Shown: positions 53,294 to 63,114, counted from the first letter of the stretch. The stretch: DNA of 64,000 nt from Duganella fentianensis (GCF_009857835.1 NZ_WWCL01000001.1:62001-126000); one strand, 5' to 3'. A program made the numbers and translations. The notes: a model not told the origin generated them from the sequence alone.

Positions 53294-54760
53294 ATGCGTA
53301 ATGCCCGTCCCATCCCGATGAAAGTTCTGGCGCTGCTGTTGTGCACTAGCGCGCTGGCCGGTTGCAGCCTGTTCGGCAAAAAGCCGGCCGCCGCACCTGC
53401 TGCTGCACCAGTCGCTGCCCCTGCCGCCACGGCTGCTGCGGCACCAGTCGCTGCCAAGCCAGCCGTCAAGAGCGATGGCAAAGGTTTCCTGCCGCCCGGC
53501 GAATCGGGCAATGTGGCGATCGACTCCATCGTGGTGGTCGTAAACGATGACGTGATCACCCAGCGTGAACTGAATAACCGTATCAAGACCGTGACCGGCC
53601 GTATGAAGGCGCAGAACGTGGCCCTGCCCGATGCGGCCGACCTGCGCCGCCAGATGCTCGAGCGCATGATCGTGGAACGCGCCCAGCTGCAGATGGCCAA
53701 GGAGATGGGTGTGCGGGTCGATGACCTGCAGCTCGACCGCGCCATTGCCCGTATCGCCGAAGCACAGAAGCTGAGCGTGCAGGATCTGCGCAACCAGATG
53801 GAAAAAGACGGCATGCCTTACGCCGCCTTCCGCGAAGAGATCCGCGAGGAGATCATCATGCAGCGTTTGCGCGAGCATGAAGTCGATGCCAAGATCCAGA
53901 TTTCCGATGCCGAAGTGGATAGCTTCCTGGCGGCCGAAAAGGCGGCGGCAGCCGAGCAGTTCGAGCTGAATATTTCGCAAATCATGATCCGGATTCCGGA
54001 TAACGCTACCGCCGAAGTGATCGCCCAGCGCCGTGCCCGCGCCGAAGACGTGATGCGCCAGCTGCGCACCGGTGCCGATTTCGCCAAGATGGCCGGCACC
54101 TATTCCGATTCCAGCGATGCGCTGCAGGGCGGCGTGGTGGGCTGGCGCCAGCCCGAGCGTCTGCCGCCTGTATTCGCGGAAGCGCTGGTCAAGCTGAAGC
54201 CCGGCCAGGTTACGCCTATCATCAAGAGCGTGGGGGCCTTCCACATCCTGAAGGTATCCGAGCGTCGCAGTCTGGCCGAAGCACAGGCCGTGGCTGCCGT
54301 GCAGCAGACCCACGCCCGCCATATTCTGATCAAGGTCACGCCGACCATGAGCGCGGCCGATGCCAAGCGCAAGCTGCTGGAACTTAAAGAGCGGCTGGAT
54401 AACAAGGCCGCCAAGTTCGAAGATCTGGCACGTCTGGTATCGAACGACGGTTCCGCTTCCAAGGGCGGCGATCTGGGCTGGCTGTATCCGGGCGATACCA
54501 TGCCGGAATTCGAAGCGGCCATGAACAATCTGAAGATCGGCGAAGTCAGCGATCCGGTAGAAACCAGCTTCGGTATCCACCTGATCGAAGTACTCGAACG
54601 CAAGAGCGACGATGTCTCCAAGGAGCGCGAGCGTAACAATGCCCGTCAGGCTATCCGCGAGCGCAAGATGGAAGAAGCGGCGGAAAGCTGGCAGCGTGAA
54701 GTGCGCGACCGCGCCTATGTCGAATTCCGTACCGAAGACGGCAGCAACCCCGCCAAATAA
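53294..54760 (+). CDS. surA: periplasmic chaperone/peptidyl-prolyl isomerase SurA, with a lipoprotein signal
   Basis: Outer-membrane-protein chaperone, 488 residues. Core N-terminal domain VAIDSIVVVVNDDVITQRELNNRIKTV from about residue 75, then two parvulin domains (FAKMAGTYSDSSDALQGGVVGWR and FEDLARLVSNDGSASKGGDLGWLYPGD) and the C-terminal helix. Unusually, the signal segment ends ALAGC (lipobox, Cys24, followed by Ser, so the outer membrane is predicted), then a 40-residue Ala/Pro linker, instead of a cleavable soluble signal. It follows lptD by 87 bp. Start ATG at 53294 or 53318. Confidence 0.93.
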   Translation: MRNARPIPMKVLALLLCTSALAGCSLFGKKPAAAPAAAPVAAPAATAAAAPVAAKPAVKSDGKGFLPPGESGNVAIDSIVVVVNDDVITQRELNNRIKTVTGRMKAQNVALPDAADLRRQMLERMIVERAQLQMAKEMGVRVDDLQLDRAIARIAEAQKLSVQDLRNQMEKDGMPYAAFREEIREEIIMQRLREHEVDAKIQISDAEVDSFLAAEKAAAAEQFELNISQIMIRIPDNATAEVIAQRRARAEDVMRQLRTGADFAKMAGTYSDSSDALQGGVVGWRQPERLPPVFAEALVKLKPGQVTPIIKSVGAFHILKVSERRSLAEAQAVAAVQQTHARHILIKVTPTMSAADAKRKLLELKERLDNKAAKFEDLARLVSNDGSASKGGDLGWLYPGDTMPEFEAAMNNLKIGEVSDPVETSFGIHLIEVLERKSDDVSKERERNNARQAIRERKMEEAAESWQREVRDRAYVEFRTEDGSNPAK

Positions 54761-54768
54761 GGCGGGCT

Positions 54769-54804
54769 GGCTGGTCCCGTCCTGCTGATCCGGACGGGGC
54801 AGCC
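54769..54804. other. hairpin between surA and pdxA
   Basis: GGCTG-GT-CCCGTCC pairs with GGACGGG-G-CAGCC, followed by only TTT. It could act as a weak terminator or stem shaping pdxA translation. A TTG codon at 54806 lies on its base, which argues for the later GTG start. Confidence 0.45.
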
Positions 54805-54838
54805 TTTGAATAATCGCATCAGCAGGAAAGGGTCGCCC

Positions 54839-55903
54839 GTGGGCGCTAGCAATCAATCTGCGGGACGCCGGCCCGTGCTGGCCCTGACGGTCGGCGAACC
54901 GGCCGGCATCGGCCCGGAAATCGCCATCCGTGCCGCCTGGGAGCGCCGCCATCAGGCCAACTGCGTGCTGCTGGGCGATGCGGCCTATCTGGCCATGCTG
55001 GCCGCCGATATCGATCCGGCCATCCGGGTCTCGGCACTGTCCTCGCAGGCGGTGCGCAATGCCGGTCTGCCCCACTTCGGGCCGGACCGGCTGATCGCCA
55101 TCGATGTGCCGCTGGCCGCCCATGTGAAGGCCGGTCAGCTCGATCACCTGAATGGCCGCAGTGTACTGGCCACGCTGGATCTGGCGCTGGAAGGCCTGAA
55201 GGCGGGCTGGTTCGGCGCCATGGTGACGGCACCGCTGCAGAAATCCACCATCAACGATGCCGGTATCGCTTTTACCGGCCACACCGAATATCTGGCCCAG
55301 CATAGCGGCACCGAACAGGTGGTGATGATGCTGGCCGGCGAACCGGCCGGCAGCGTTACAGGCGCGGCCCCGCTGCGGGTGGCGCTGGCCACTACCCACC
55401 TGCCTTTGCAGCAGGTATCGGCAGCGCTCAGCGTGGAGGGCCTGCTGCGTACCCTGAGCATCATCGATCAGGATCTGAAGCACAAATTCGGCCTCGCTGC
55501 ACCGCGCATACTGGTGTGCGGCCTGAACCCCCATGCCGGCGAAAACGGTTATCTGGGACGCGAAGAAATCGACGTAATCCAGCCGGCGCTGGCCGCGGCG
55601 CAGGCGGCCGGCATCGATGCGCGCGGCCCGTATCCGGCCGATACCGTGTTCCAGCCCAAGTATCTGCAGGACGCCGACTGCGTGCTGGCCATGTACCACG
55701 ATCAGGGCCTGCCCGTGCTGAAGTACGCCACCTTCGGGCGCGGCGTGAATATCACGCTGGGCTTGCCCTTCATCCGTACTTCGGTGGACCATGGCACGGC
55801 GCTCGATCTGGCCGCACAGGGCCTGGGCCGGGCCGACAGTGGTAGTATGCTGGCCGCGATCGATAGCGCACTGGCTATGGTCGCCGCCTCACAAACTTTA
55901 TAA
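54839..55903 (+). CDS. pdxA: 4-hydroxythreonine-4-phosphate dehydrogenase
   Basis: NAD-dependent enzyme of pyridoxal-phosphate synthesis, 354 residues from the GTG at 54839, which has AAGGG six bases upstream. The family start is [20 protein letters not shown]. Metal His residues lie in FTGHTEYLA, in ATTHLPLQ and in [11 protein letters not shown], and the end [18 protein letters not shown] is characteristic. A TTG at 54806 is the alternative start but overlaps a hairpin. It overlaps the rsmA region closely (8 bp gap) and is part of the surA-pdxA-rsmA unit. Confidence 0.94.
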   Translation: MGASNQSAGRRPVLALTVGEPAGIGPEIAIRAAWERRHQANCVLLGDAAYLAMLAADIDPAIRVSALSSQAVRNAGLPHFGPDRLIAIDVPLAAHVKAGQLDHLNGRSVLATLDLALEGLKAGWFGAMVTAPLQKSTINDAGIAFTGHTEYLAQHSGTEQVVMMLAGEPAGSVTGAAPLRVALATTHLPLQQVSAALSVEGLLRTLSIIDQDLKHKFGLAAPRILVCGLNPHAGENGYLGREEIDVIQPALAAAQAAGIDARGPYPADTVFQPKYLQDADCVLAMYHDQGLPVLKYATFGRGVNITLGLPFIRTSVDHGTALDLAAQGLGRADSGSMLAAIDSALAMVAASQTL

Positions 55904-55910
55904 GAACATC

Positions 55911-56678
55911 ATGAAACACGTTGCCCGCAAACGCTTTGGCCAGAACTTCCTGCACGATCAGCACGTTCTGGACCGCATCACCGACTCTATCGCACCGGCC
56001 GCCGGCGACACCATGGTCGAAATCGGCCCCGGTCTGGGCGCCATGACGGACCAGCTGACGCGCAGCCTGCCGCACATGCATGTGGTGGAACTGGACCGCG
56101 ATCTGGTGGCGCGTCTGCAGCAGCGCTATCGTCCGGAAAAGCTCACCGTGCACGCGGGCGACGCCCTGAAGTTCGATTTCGGCAGCCTGCCCGTGCCGGA
56201 CGGCCAGAAGCTGCGCATCGTCGGCAATCTGCCGTACAACATCTCCAGCCCGCTGCTATTCCATCTGGCGACGTTCGCGCCCAAGGTCAAGGACCAGCAT
56301 TTCATGCTGCAGAAAGAAGTGGTGGAGCGCATGGTGGCCGAGCCGGGCAGCAAGGTGTATGGCCGTCTGTCCGTGATGCTGCAATGGCGTTATGACATGA
56401 CGCTGCTGTTCATCGTGCCGCCGGAAGCCTTCGATCCGCCGCCCAAAGTCGATTCCGCCATCGTGCGCATGATCCCGCTGGCCCAGCCGCTGGCCTGTGA
56501 TGGCGCCCGTCTGGAAGCCGTGGTGCAGAAGGCGTTTTCGCAGCGCCGCAAAGTGATACGCAACTGCCTGGCCGGCATGTTCACGGAAGCGCAGATTATC
56601 GAAGCGGGTATCGACCCGACGGTGCGCCCTGAAACCATCAGTCTGGAGCAGTACGTGGCTCTGGCCAATCTGCCCTAG
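55911..56678 (+). CDS. rsmA: 16S rRNA dimethyladenosine transferase
   Basis: S-adenosylmethionine-dependent enzyme (KsgA) that dimethylates A1518 and A1519 in helix 45 of 16S rRNA, 255 residues from the ATG at 55911. Motifs: [20 protein letters not shown] loop [15 protein letters not shown], acidic [10 protein letters not shown], and the catalytic [14 protein letters not shown]. The C-terminal domain ([16 protein letters not shown]) is intact. Last gene of the lptD-surA-pdxA-rsmA string. Confidence 0.96.
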   Translation: MKHVARKRFGQNFLHDQHVLDRITDSIAPAAGDTMVEIGPGLGAMTDQLTRSLPHMHVVELDRDLVARLQQRYRPEKLTVHAGDALKFDFGSLPVPDGQKLRIVGNLPYNISSPLLFHLATFAPKVKDQHFMLQKEVVERMVAEPGSKVYGRLSVMLQWRYDMTLLFIVPPEAFDPPPKVDSAIVRMIPLAQPLACDGARLEAVVQKAFSQRRKVIRNCLAGMFTEAQIIEAGIDPTVRPETISLEQYVALANLP

Positions 56679-56717
56679 GTCTGTACGCAGTGCGGCCCTG
56701 CGTGGGGCCAGCCAGCA

Positions 56718-56756
56718 ACCGTCAGGCTGCCAGCGGCAGCACTGGCGGTTTTTTTT
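56718..56756 (+). terminator. intrinsic terminator of rsmA
   Basis: Imperfect stem ACCG-CAG-CTGCC / GGCAG-CTG-CGGT (56718-56749) followed by eight T residues. Confidence 0.8.
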
Positions 56757-56789
56757 GTCCGCGTGGCGCAGCAGGCGGGCAGCGCAGCT

Positions 56790-56819
56790 AAAAAAAAAGC
56801 CCGCTACAGTGAGCGGGCT
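56790..56819 (-). terminator. intrinsic terminator for the lipoprotein genes
   Basis: AGCCCGCT and its complement around ACAGTG (56798-56819); on minus it is followed by nine T residues. It lies about 160 bases after the lipoprotein stop at 56980. Confidence 0.8.
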
Positions 56820-56979
56820 AAATCCAATTCCTTTGCAAGAAGTGGAGGAGACAGGGCTAGTATGCTGCGGCGCGGCATATAAGGCAAGTTTATTTTTCGC
56901 ATATCAATTATTCATGTTGTGAATATTGTTGCCTAACTTGCCCGGGACCTGCCTTGCTCCTCTATGTGCGGACCGGCGA

Positions 56980-57630
56980 TCAGGTTTTCGGTACGCAGGT
57001 CAGCACGATATTGCTGACGCTGGATTCCGGCATGATGCCGCTGCCATTGGTCAGCGTGCAGCTGACATCTTTAGGCTGGGACAGAATCGTCACGCCATAG
57101 GCTTCGCCGAATCTAACGGGTGCCCCGAAGGTGAAGAAGCCTTCACCCGGCGTGTTGGTACCGGCCATGGCGCTGGAGACAGTCAGCTGGCCACCGGTAC
57201 TGCCGTTCAGCAGTACCACGGTGCGCGGGGTAGCGGCCGTGGTGGCGGTGGCGTCGTTATTGGCATACAGGCCGGTGAACTTGCCGCCCAGTGTGTAGCT
57301 ATTCTGTACGCAGGTAATCAGCGCGTTAATCACCAGCGTATGGCCGGCCGAACCGGACGAGGTGGCCAGCGTCGGGGTGCAGGTCTGGTGTGCAGGCTGC
57401 TCCTGAACCACCACGTTGAAGCTGGCACCGTAGTCGATCTGCTTGGGCATGGTGAAGGTCAGCGCGCCAGCCGGCACGGGCAGGGTGTCGCTGCCATTGG
57501 CCAGTACCAGACCGGCATTGTTCAGGCCCGTAATCGTGCCCTGTACGGAGAATTGCTGTTTGCCACCGCAGCCAGCCAGTGCCGCGCCCAGTACCAGCGC
57601 CGCAGCGGCGCCCATAAATTTGATGTTCAT
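56980..57630 (-). CDS. repeat-domain lipoprotein A
   Basis: A 216-residue lipoprotein precursor: signal MNIKFMGAAAALVLGAALAGC with lipobox LAGC and Gly-Gly after it, so outer-membrane placement is likely. The mature part holds two units of about 90 residues, each built as GxxTGLxxxGLVLxNGSDxL...F.....GxxxxVxxxQP...CT...G......I...C, with two Cys each, probably an immunoglobulin-like beta fold. Related to the gene just upstream (57688). Function unknown; such repeats occur in secreted proteins of Massilia-like bacteria. Confidence 0.75.
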   Translation of the reverse strand: MNIKFMGAAAALVLGAALAGCGGKQQFSVQGTITGLNNAGLVLANGSDTLPVPAGALTFTMPKQIDYGASFNVVVQEQPAHQTCTPTLATSSGSAGHTLVINALITCVQNSYTLGGKFTGLYANNDATATTAATPRTVVLLNGSTGGQLTVSSAMAGTNTPGEGFFTFGAPVRFGEAYGVTILSQPKDVSCTLTNGSGIMPESSVSNIVLTCVPKT

Positions 57631-57687
57631 GTAGTGCTCCAGATCATTCAGGAAAGGGCGGCCGCCAAGCTGGCGGCCCGGCCCGCA

Positions 57688-58293
57688 TTATTGGCAGGTA
57701 ACGACAACGCCGTTGTAGTTACCCGAAGGCATGGTGCCAACGTTGTTGCTGAGGCTGCAGACCTTGGTGGTGTCCTTGGGCTGGGTCAGGATGGCGACCC
57801 CGAACGGCGAGCCGTCCGCCACCAGCGCCGGGAAGGTGAAGCTGACCGCTGCGCCCGGCGTAGCAGGCGGCAATATGCTGACCGTGTCGGAACCGTTGGT
57901 CAGCACCAGACCCTTGGTATCGAGGCCGGTGACGGTGCCGCCCAGCGAATACGGGTTGGTGGTGCACTCGAAACGGATCGAGTAGGCGGTGTAGACGCTG
58001 GCTTTGCCGACGTTGGAGTTGTTGAGTGCTTTGCACTTGGCGCCGGTAGGCTGGTTCTGGATTTCGATATCGAAATCTTCGTCCGGTTTGACCAGTTTGG
58101 TGAAGACGAAGGTGGCCTGACCGGAGGCAATCGGCAGGGTTTCACCATTTTTGGTGTTGATCAGGACCAGATCGGGTTTGTACAGGGTGGCGATGGTGCC
58201 ACTCAGGGCCATGCTGCCGCCACCGCCGCCGCAGCCTGCGAGGATCGCGCCGCACAGCAGGGTCAAGCCTGCACGCTGATACAAACTTTTCAT
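57688..58293 (-). CDS. repeat-domain lipoprotein B
   Basis: Paralog of the lipoprotein at 56980, 201 residues from the ATG at 58293 (GGAGAAGAG upstream). Signal MKSLYQRAGLTLLCGAILAGC with lipobox, then a Gly5 stretch and two beta units: MALSGTIATLYKPDLVLINTKNGETLPIASGQATF... and LGGTVTGLDTKGLVLTNGSDTVSILPP..., each closing with a Cys. It is 57 bases upstream of its copy and both end at the terminator near 56800. Function unknown. Confidence 0.78.
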   Translation of the reverse strand: MKSLYQRAGLTLLCGAILAGCGGGGGSMALSGTIATLYKPDLVLINTKNGETLPIASGQATFVFTKLVKPDEDFDIEIQNQPTGAKCKALNNSNVGKASVYTAYSIRFECTTNPYSLGGTVTGLDTKGLVLTNGSDTVSILPPATPGAAVSFTFPALVADGSPFGVAILTQPKDTTKVCSLSNNVGTMPSGNYNGVVVTCQ

Positions 58294-58462
58294 AAACTCT
58301 TCTCCAAAACGAAAGGGGGCGGGCGCCTGCGTGGCGCAGCCGGGGCATCTTACACGGAATCGCCCGTATTTTAGTGCATTTGGTAACACCCGGCGCACTT
58401 GCCGATGTAACAGCCTGTGACACCGGCGGGCCTGCTGCAGCGCCGCCCGCCCACGGTGCGAA

Positions 58463-59881
58463 CTATTTCACCTGATCGCGTTCGCAGCGCGAATGGCGGC
58501 CGTTGATCTGGCAGCGGTTGCGGATCTGCCCTTGCAGGTCGTGGATCAGCACCAGCCACTGGTCTGGCCCCTGGCGCTCCATGGTCATGAAGCCGAAGCC
58601 GTCTATCCAGTGGCTGAACGCTTCCACCACGGCACCGGGGGCCGGTGTAACCCCTTCCGGCAGCTGCACGGGCAGGGGCACGATGTCTTCCGCCGTGCCG
58701 GAAAAACCGGATACGAACTGGCTGGGGTGGGGGCTGGAGAAGCTCATCTGCTCCCACAGGTGTACGTGGCCGGACAGCATGGTCTGGATATTTTCGGGCA
58801 GGTAGAGCGGGTTGAGCGAACCGAAGCTCTGCTGCAGGCCGGCGTCGCCCTTGAGCAGCTGGATAGGACCGTCGCCCTTGCGGTCGGCCCCCATGGCCAG
58901 CATGGGGTGGTGCACGATGCCCAGATTACGGGGCGCTTGCGCGGCCAGTTCGGCCAGCTGGCGGTAGTTGTCGCGGTACATATCCCAGCCCGTATCGCCC
59001 GGTTTGAAGCCGCGCCAGCTGGTGCTGGCGCTATCGATCACCAGCAGCTGGGTGTCCTGCCCGATAGGCACGGCGTAAGGGGCGCTGTAGTTGCCCAGCT
59101 TGTCGTTGGCCGGATCGTCGCAATCGCGCTGCGGCAGCAGGGGGCGCGGGTCTAGCCAGCGCCAGTAACCCTGGCCTGCGCGCGCGCAGTTTTCATGATT
59201 GCCGCGTGCCATGATCCATGGCGCTGCCTGCAGCAGGGCAGCGCCGGGCGTGAAGAAATCAGCCTGCCACGCATCCCAGCCATAGCCCCACGGGCTGCCT
59301 GCGCAGCCTGCATTGCCGGCCGGGCAGGCGTTTTCACGGTAGTGGTAGTCACCCACGTGGATCACCAGATCAGGCTGCCATGCTGCCGCCGCAGCAGCAA
59401 TGCGGGCAAACGGATAGGCGTTCTGGTCGTTGCAGGCCTGATAGCTCTGGGCATGGTCGGCCAGCCGGCAGCCCGTGTCGCCCAGCACCACGATGCGCCG
59501 GGGCGCCGCAGCAGGGCGCGGCAGCTGGCGGCCCAGCACGCTGGCGCTGGTATAGCTGGCAGCGGCCGGCAGCTCGGCCTCGCAGGTCAGCATGGGGAAG
59601 ACGGATGGTTTCGAGTCGGCCACGGGCGACACGGTGGGGCGCAGCGGCAGGGTGGCGGGGCGCGAGCGCACGCTCATGGCCACGCTGCGCTGGTCGATCT
59701 GCAGCGGCGGGCAGGCGGGGGCATCGATCAGCACGCGCGCCACGGCGCGGCCGTTTTCGCCCAGCACCACATAGGAGCTGAATTCCGGCGCAGGTGCAGG
59801 AGCCAGTGCAGCACAGCCGCCCAGCAGGGTAGCCAGCAGGGCAGCAGGCAGGGATGTACAGAATCGGGGCAGCGGCAACAC
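58463..59881 (-). CDS. lipoprotein metallophosphoesterase
   Basis: A 472-residue precursor. Signal region ends LLGGC (lipobox). The calcineurin-like domain carries its metal motifs in order: GDTGC, GDYHYREN, RGNHENC and GHVHLWE, with HHPML before the last. The N-terminal 100 residues include Cys-rich PACPPLQI and LTCEAELP parts. It would hydrolyse a phosphate ester or nucleotide in the periplasm or on the surface. The substrate cannot be told. The gap to lipoprotein B is 169 bp. Confidence 0.86.
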   Translation of the reverse strand: MLPLPRFCTSLPAALLATLLGGCAALAPAPAPEFSSYVVLGENGRAVARVLIDAPACPPLQIDQRSVAMSVRSRPATLPLRPTVSPVADSKPSVFPMLTCEAELPAAASYTSASVLGRQLPRPAAAPRRIVVLGDTGCRLADHAQSYQACNDQNAYPFARIAAAAAAWQPDLVIHVGDYHYRENACPAGNAGCAGSPWGYGWDAWQADFFTPGAALLQAAPWIMARGNHENCARAGQGYWRWLDPRPLLPQRDCDDPANDKLGNYSAPYAVPIGQDTQLLVIDSASTSWRGFKPGDTGWDMYRDNYRQLAELAAQAPRNLGIVHHPMLAMGADRKGDGPIQLLKGDAGLQQSFGSLNPLYLPENIQTMLSGHVHLWEQMSFSSPHPSQFVSGFSGTAEDIVPLPVQLPEGVTPAPGAVVEAFSHWIDGFGFMTMERQGPDQWLVLIHDLQGQIRNRCQINGRHSRCERDQVK

Positions 59882-60041
59882 GGTTACTCCACATAGGCAA
59901 TCTGTTAATTTACCATGCTCCGTGGCTGTCCGGTTCAGGCTGCGCTGTGGCGTCGAGGGGCGTGCACCCGCGCCGCAGCCCCGGCAGCCCCTGCTGCTGC
60001 CGATTGGTGCGACAATAAGTGTTTTGCATACTGCCTCAGTG

Positions 60042-60749
60042 ATGATGATGCGCCGCCCGCACGCCCTGCTGTTTGACCTTGACGATACGCTCTGGCCTAT
60101 CGCGCCCGTGATCGCCAGCGCCGAGCAGAGCTGGCATGACTGGCTGAGCCAGCGCGTGCCCGCCCTGACCGAGCGCTACAGCGTTGCCGAGCTGCGCAGC
60201 CAGCGCATGGCTTTGCTGGAACGCCAGCCCGGGCTGATTGTCGATCTGTACAACTTGCGCCGCGTGGCGCTGGCGCAGGCACTGCATGAGATCGGCGCCG
60301 ACCACAGCCATCTGGATGGCGCCATGGCGCACTTTGCCCAGTGCCGCAATGCCGTCACGCCGTATGCCGACGTGGCGCCGGGGCTGGCCCGGCTACAGAG
60401 CCTGCTGCCGCTGGGCGTGGTCACGAACGGCAATGCCGATCTTGCAGTGATAGGCCTGCAGCACCATTTCAAGGTGAATCTGGCGGCCAGCCGCTTTGGT
60501 CTGGCCAAGCCCGATCCGGCCATCTTCCATGCGGCCTGTGCGGCCATGGGCGTGGCGCCCGAGCATGCCGTATACGTGGGCGACGACCTGCGCCTCGACG
60601 TGCAGGGCGCCCAGCAGGCCGGCCTGCGCGGCGTGTGGATGCGCCGCAGCGACGTCAAGCATGCCGAACTGGCGGGGGTGGAACCGGATGCCATCTGCCA
60701 TGATCTGCATGATTTGCGTCACTGGCTAGAGGCGCAGATGCAGCATTGA
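60042..60749 (+). CDS. HAD-family hydrolase
   Basis: Haloacid-dehalogenase-type phosphatase, 235 residues. Motif I LLFDLDDTLWP (nucleophile Asp and acid/base Asp), motif II VVTNGN, motif III Lys in GLAKPDPAIF and motif IV VGDDLRLDVQGAQQAGL, with a helical cap between residues 20 and 90. Three ATGs are in a row at 60042-60050; no ribosome site is evident. Similar to YjjG/HAD-IA phosphatases acting on nucleotides or sugar phosphates; substrate not assigned. Confidence 0.88.
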   Translation: MMMRRPHALLFDLDDTLWPIAPVIASAEQSWHDWLSQRVPALTERYSVAELRSQRMALLERQPGLIVDLYNLRRVALAQALHEIGADHSHLDGAMAHFAQCRNAVTPYADVAPGLARLQSLLPLGVVTNGNADLAVIGLQHHFKVNLAASRFGLAKPDPAIFHAACAAMGVAPEHAVYVGDDLRLDVQGAQQAGLRGVWMRRSDVKHAELAGVEPDAICHDLHDLRHWLEAQMQH

Positions 60750-60824
60750 TGCCACGCTGCATAGCACGGTGGCCCGCCATCGGTGCATAATAGGAAGTAA
60801 GTAGCTTTAACTGAACCACTGATC

Positions 60825-61841
60825 ATGCAACTCGAACCCCGCGCGCAAACTTTGCTTAAAGCTCTGGTGGAGCGCTATATCGCGGACGGCCAGCCGGTCG
60901 GTTCGCGCGCTCTGTCCAAGATTTCCGGGCTGGATCTGTCGCCCGCCACCATCCGCAATGTGATGGCCGATCTGGAAGAACTCGGCTATGTGGCCAGTCC
61001 TCACACTTCGGCCGGCCGTGTGCCGACCCCGCGTGGCTACCGGATTTTTGTCGATACCCTGCTGACGGTGCAGCATCTGGACGAGCAGGCGGTGGAAGGG
61101 CGTATGCGTTTGCAGGCGCCGCAGCCGCAGAAGATGATCAGTAACGCAGCGCAGATGCTGTCCTCGCTGTCGCAGTTTGCCGGCGTGGTGCTGTCGCCGC
61201 GGCGCGAATCCGTATTCCAGCATATCGAATTCCTGCGTCTGGGCGAGAAGCGCATCCTGCTGGTGATCGTGGCACCGGGGGGCGATGTGCAGAACCGTCT
61301 GCTGCTGACGGATGTCGATTACAGTCCGGCCCAGCTGGTGCAGTCGGCCAACTACATCAACCAGAACTACGGCGGGCTGGCGTTCGACGAAGTGCAGCGC
61401 CGCCTGCAGAGCGAAGTCCGGCAGCTGCGCGACGATATGGGGCGGCTGATGCAGGCCGCGGTGGAAGCGGGCAGCGAAGCCATGGCCGATGATTCGGAAG
61501 ATATGGTGATCGCCGGCGAGCGCAACCTGCTGTCGGTCAGCGACCTGTCCTCGAATATGAGTTCGCTGCGCCAGATGTTCGATATGTTCGAGCAGAAGAC
61601 GGGCCTGATGCAGCTGCTTGATGTGTCGAGCAAGGCCAATGGCGTGCAGATCTACATCGGCGGCGAATCGAGTCTGGTGCCTATGGATGAAATGAGCGTG
61701 GTGACGGCACCGTACACGGCACACGGCAAGATCGTCGGCACGCTGGGTGTGATCGGCCCCACCCGTATGGCTTACGAGCGGGTGATACCGATAGTGGATA
61801 TTACGGCCAAGCTGCTGTCGAATGCGCTGAGCCAGCAGTAA
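60825..61841 (+). CDS. hrcA: heat-shock repressor HrcA
   Basis: Repressor of class I heat-shock genes via CIRCE elements, 338 residues. The winged helix is at the N terminus: [22 protein letters not shown] and [45 protein letters not shown]-like and inserted dimerising domains follow, ending [18 protein letters not shown]. GroE normally aids its activity. No CIRCE element is seen near. It converges with fur, 15 bases apart. Upstream a TGCATAAT extended -10 lies at about 60785-60792. Confidence 0.96.
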   Translation: MQLEPRAQTLLKALVERYIADGQPVGSRALSKISGLDLSPATIRNVMADLEELGYVASPHTSAGRVPTPRGYRIFVDTLLTVQHLDEQAVEGRMRLQAPQPQKMISNAAQMLSSLSQFAGVVLSPRRESVFQHIEFLRLGEKRILLVIVAPGGDVQNRLLLTDVDYSPAQLVQSANYINQNYGGLAFDEVQRRLQSEVRQLRDDMGRLMQAAVEAGSEAMADDSEDMVIAGERNLLSVSDLSSNMSSLRQMFDMFEQKTGLMQLLDVSSKANGVQIYIGGESSLVPMDEMSVVTAPYTAHGKIVGTLGVIGPTRMAYERVIPIVDITAKLLSNALSQQ

Positions 61842-61856
61842 GCTGCCAGCGCCGCC

Positions 61857-62285
61857 TTACTGGCGGTGCGGGCAGACTGCCTTGGTGCAGTTGCCGTAGA
61901 TGGCGAGGGCGTGTTCGGCGATCTTGAAGCCGCGCTCCTGCGCGATGACCTGCTGGCGCACTTCGATCTCTTCGTCAAAGAATTCTTCCACGCGGCCGCA
62001 ATCGAGGCAGACCAGATGGTCGTGGTGCGAGCCCTGATTCAGTTCGAAGATGGCTTTGCCCGTCTCGAAATGATTGCGGTGAAGCAAGCCAGCCTGTTCG
62101 AACTGGGTCAGTACGCGATAGACGGTGGCCAGGCCCACATCCATGTTGTCTGCCAGTAAGATTTTGTACACATCCTCGGCGGTCAGATGGCGTACATCGC
62201 TGTTCTGGAAAATATCCAGAATTTTCAGACGTGGCAGCGTGGCTTTCAGGCCGCTGGCCTTCAGATCGTTAGGATTGTTACCCAT
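61857..62285 (-). CDS. fur: ferric uptake regulator Fur
   Basis: Iron-sensing repressor of 142 residues. Winged helix ([56 protein letters not shown]) then the dimerisation and metal sites: [35 protein letters not shown], and CTKAVCPHR. Two CxxC pairs ([14 protein letters not shown]) are present. It is the regulator expected to bind the two boxes at 29.3 kb. It diverges from bamE over 272 bp. Confidence 0.96.
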   Translation of the reverse strand: MGNNPNDLKASGLKATLPRLKILDIFQNSDVRHLTAEDVYKILLADNMDVGLATVYRVLTQFEQAGLLHRNHFETGKAIFELNQGSHHDHLVCLDCGRVEEFFDEEIEVRQQVIAQERGFKIAEHALAIYGNCTKAVCPHRQ

Positions 62286-62398
62286 GGTGGCGACTCTTAC
62301 GGTGGTGTTATTCAGTGCTGGTGAGGCGACAGTTTAACGTACTCCGGCGCTGGCCGCAGCAACGTTGCGGCGGCGCGTACGCCGCGCCGCACGGCAAT

Positions 62399-62428
62399 TT
62401 GCAATGTTTTACATTTTAGTTATATAAA
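62399..62428 (+). promoter_or_regulatory. promoter candidate for bamE-dapB
   Basis: TTGCAA (62399-62404) with TATATA at 16 or TATAAA at 18 bases, inside an AT-rich stretch 130 bases before bamE. Confidence 0.4.
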
Positions 62429-62557
62429 ACAAGGACATACTGCCGGAATTGATGGATAATGCCTGCGCAAACTGTGCCCGGCTGGCCCCATCGTGCATCA
62501 TGTGCATTATGATATAGCGTTTTTCGGCACTTCCGCTCGAACCGATTGAGGATAAAC

Positions 62558-63103
62558 ATGCGCGTCACCCAGGCACCAAAGCCGACCAAGTTGCAGTCCA
62601 CTCCACGCCGTCTGCCTGTGCTGGCAGCAGCTGTCTTCGCGCTGGCACTGTCCGGCTGCGCCACCAAGACCACGCTGGGCGAGAAATCCACGGAAGTGAA
62701 AGAAACCGGTACCACGCTGGATGCGAGCAAGGGCGCGCAGACCACGACCATCACCCAGCTGCAGAAGTTCATGTGGTTCTTCTCGCCGTACCGTCCCGAC
62801 ATTCAGCAAGGTAACTTCGTATCGGAAGAAATGCTGGCCCAGCTCAAGGTGGGCATGACGCGCGATCAGGTGCGTTTCATCTTTGGCAGCTCGCTGCTGG
62901 AAGATCCTTTCCATGGCAATCGCTGGGACTACCCGTTCCGCATGGCCAAGGGTAACGGCGAGCTGACCACCAGCCGCGTGATCGTGTTCTTCGACAAAGA
63001 AGGCCGCGTGGAACGCTGGGAAGGCGGCAATCTGCCAACGGAAAAAGAATACATCGCCCGCATTGCCGGCCCGGCGCCGCAAATCAAGGCGAGCGACAAA
63101 TAA
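62558..63103 (+). CDS. bamE: outer-membrane assembly lipoprotein BamE
   Basis: BamE/SmpA/OmlA lipoprotein of the BAM complex, 181 residues from the ATG at 62558 (GAGGA upstream). An extended N terminus leads to lipobox ALSGC (Cys about residue 34), then the BamE fold: [53 protein letters not shown] and [17 protein letters not shown]. It supports folding of outer-membrane proteins. fur-bamE divergence and dapB 11 bases downstream are standard for the group. Confidence 0.95.
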   Translation: MRVTQAPKPTKLQSTPRRLPVLAAAVFALALSGCATKTTLGEKSTEVKETGTTLDASKGAQTTTITQLQKFMWFFSPYRPDIQQGNFVSEEMLAQLKVGMTRDQVRFIFGSSLLEDPFHGNRWDYPFRMAKGNGELTTSRVIVFFDKEGRVERWEGGNLPTEKEYIARIAGPAPQIKASDK

Positions 63104-63114
63104 CAGAGGAATAC

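Noticed and set aside
52352..55792. A 1146-codon open frame on minus antisense to lptD, surA and pdxA
   Set aside because: It mirrors three well-identified genes; its His/Gln/Gly-rich translation lacks any domain and arises from codon bias in GC-rich DNA.
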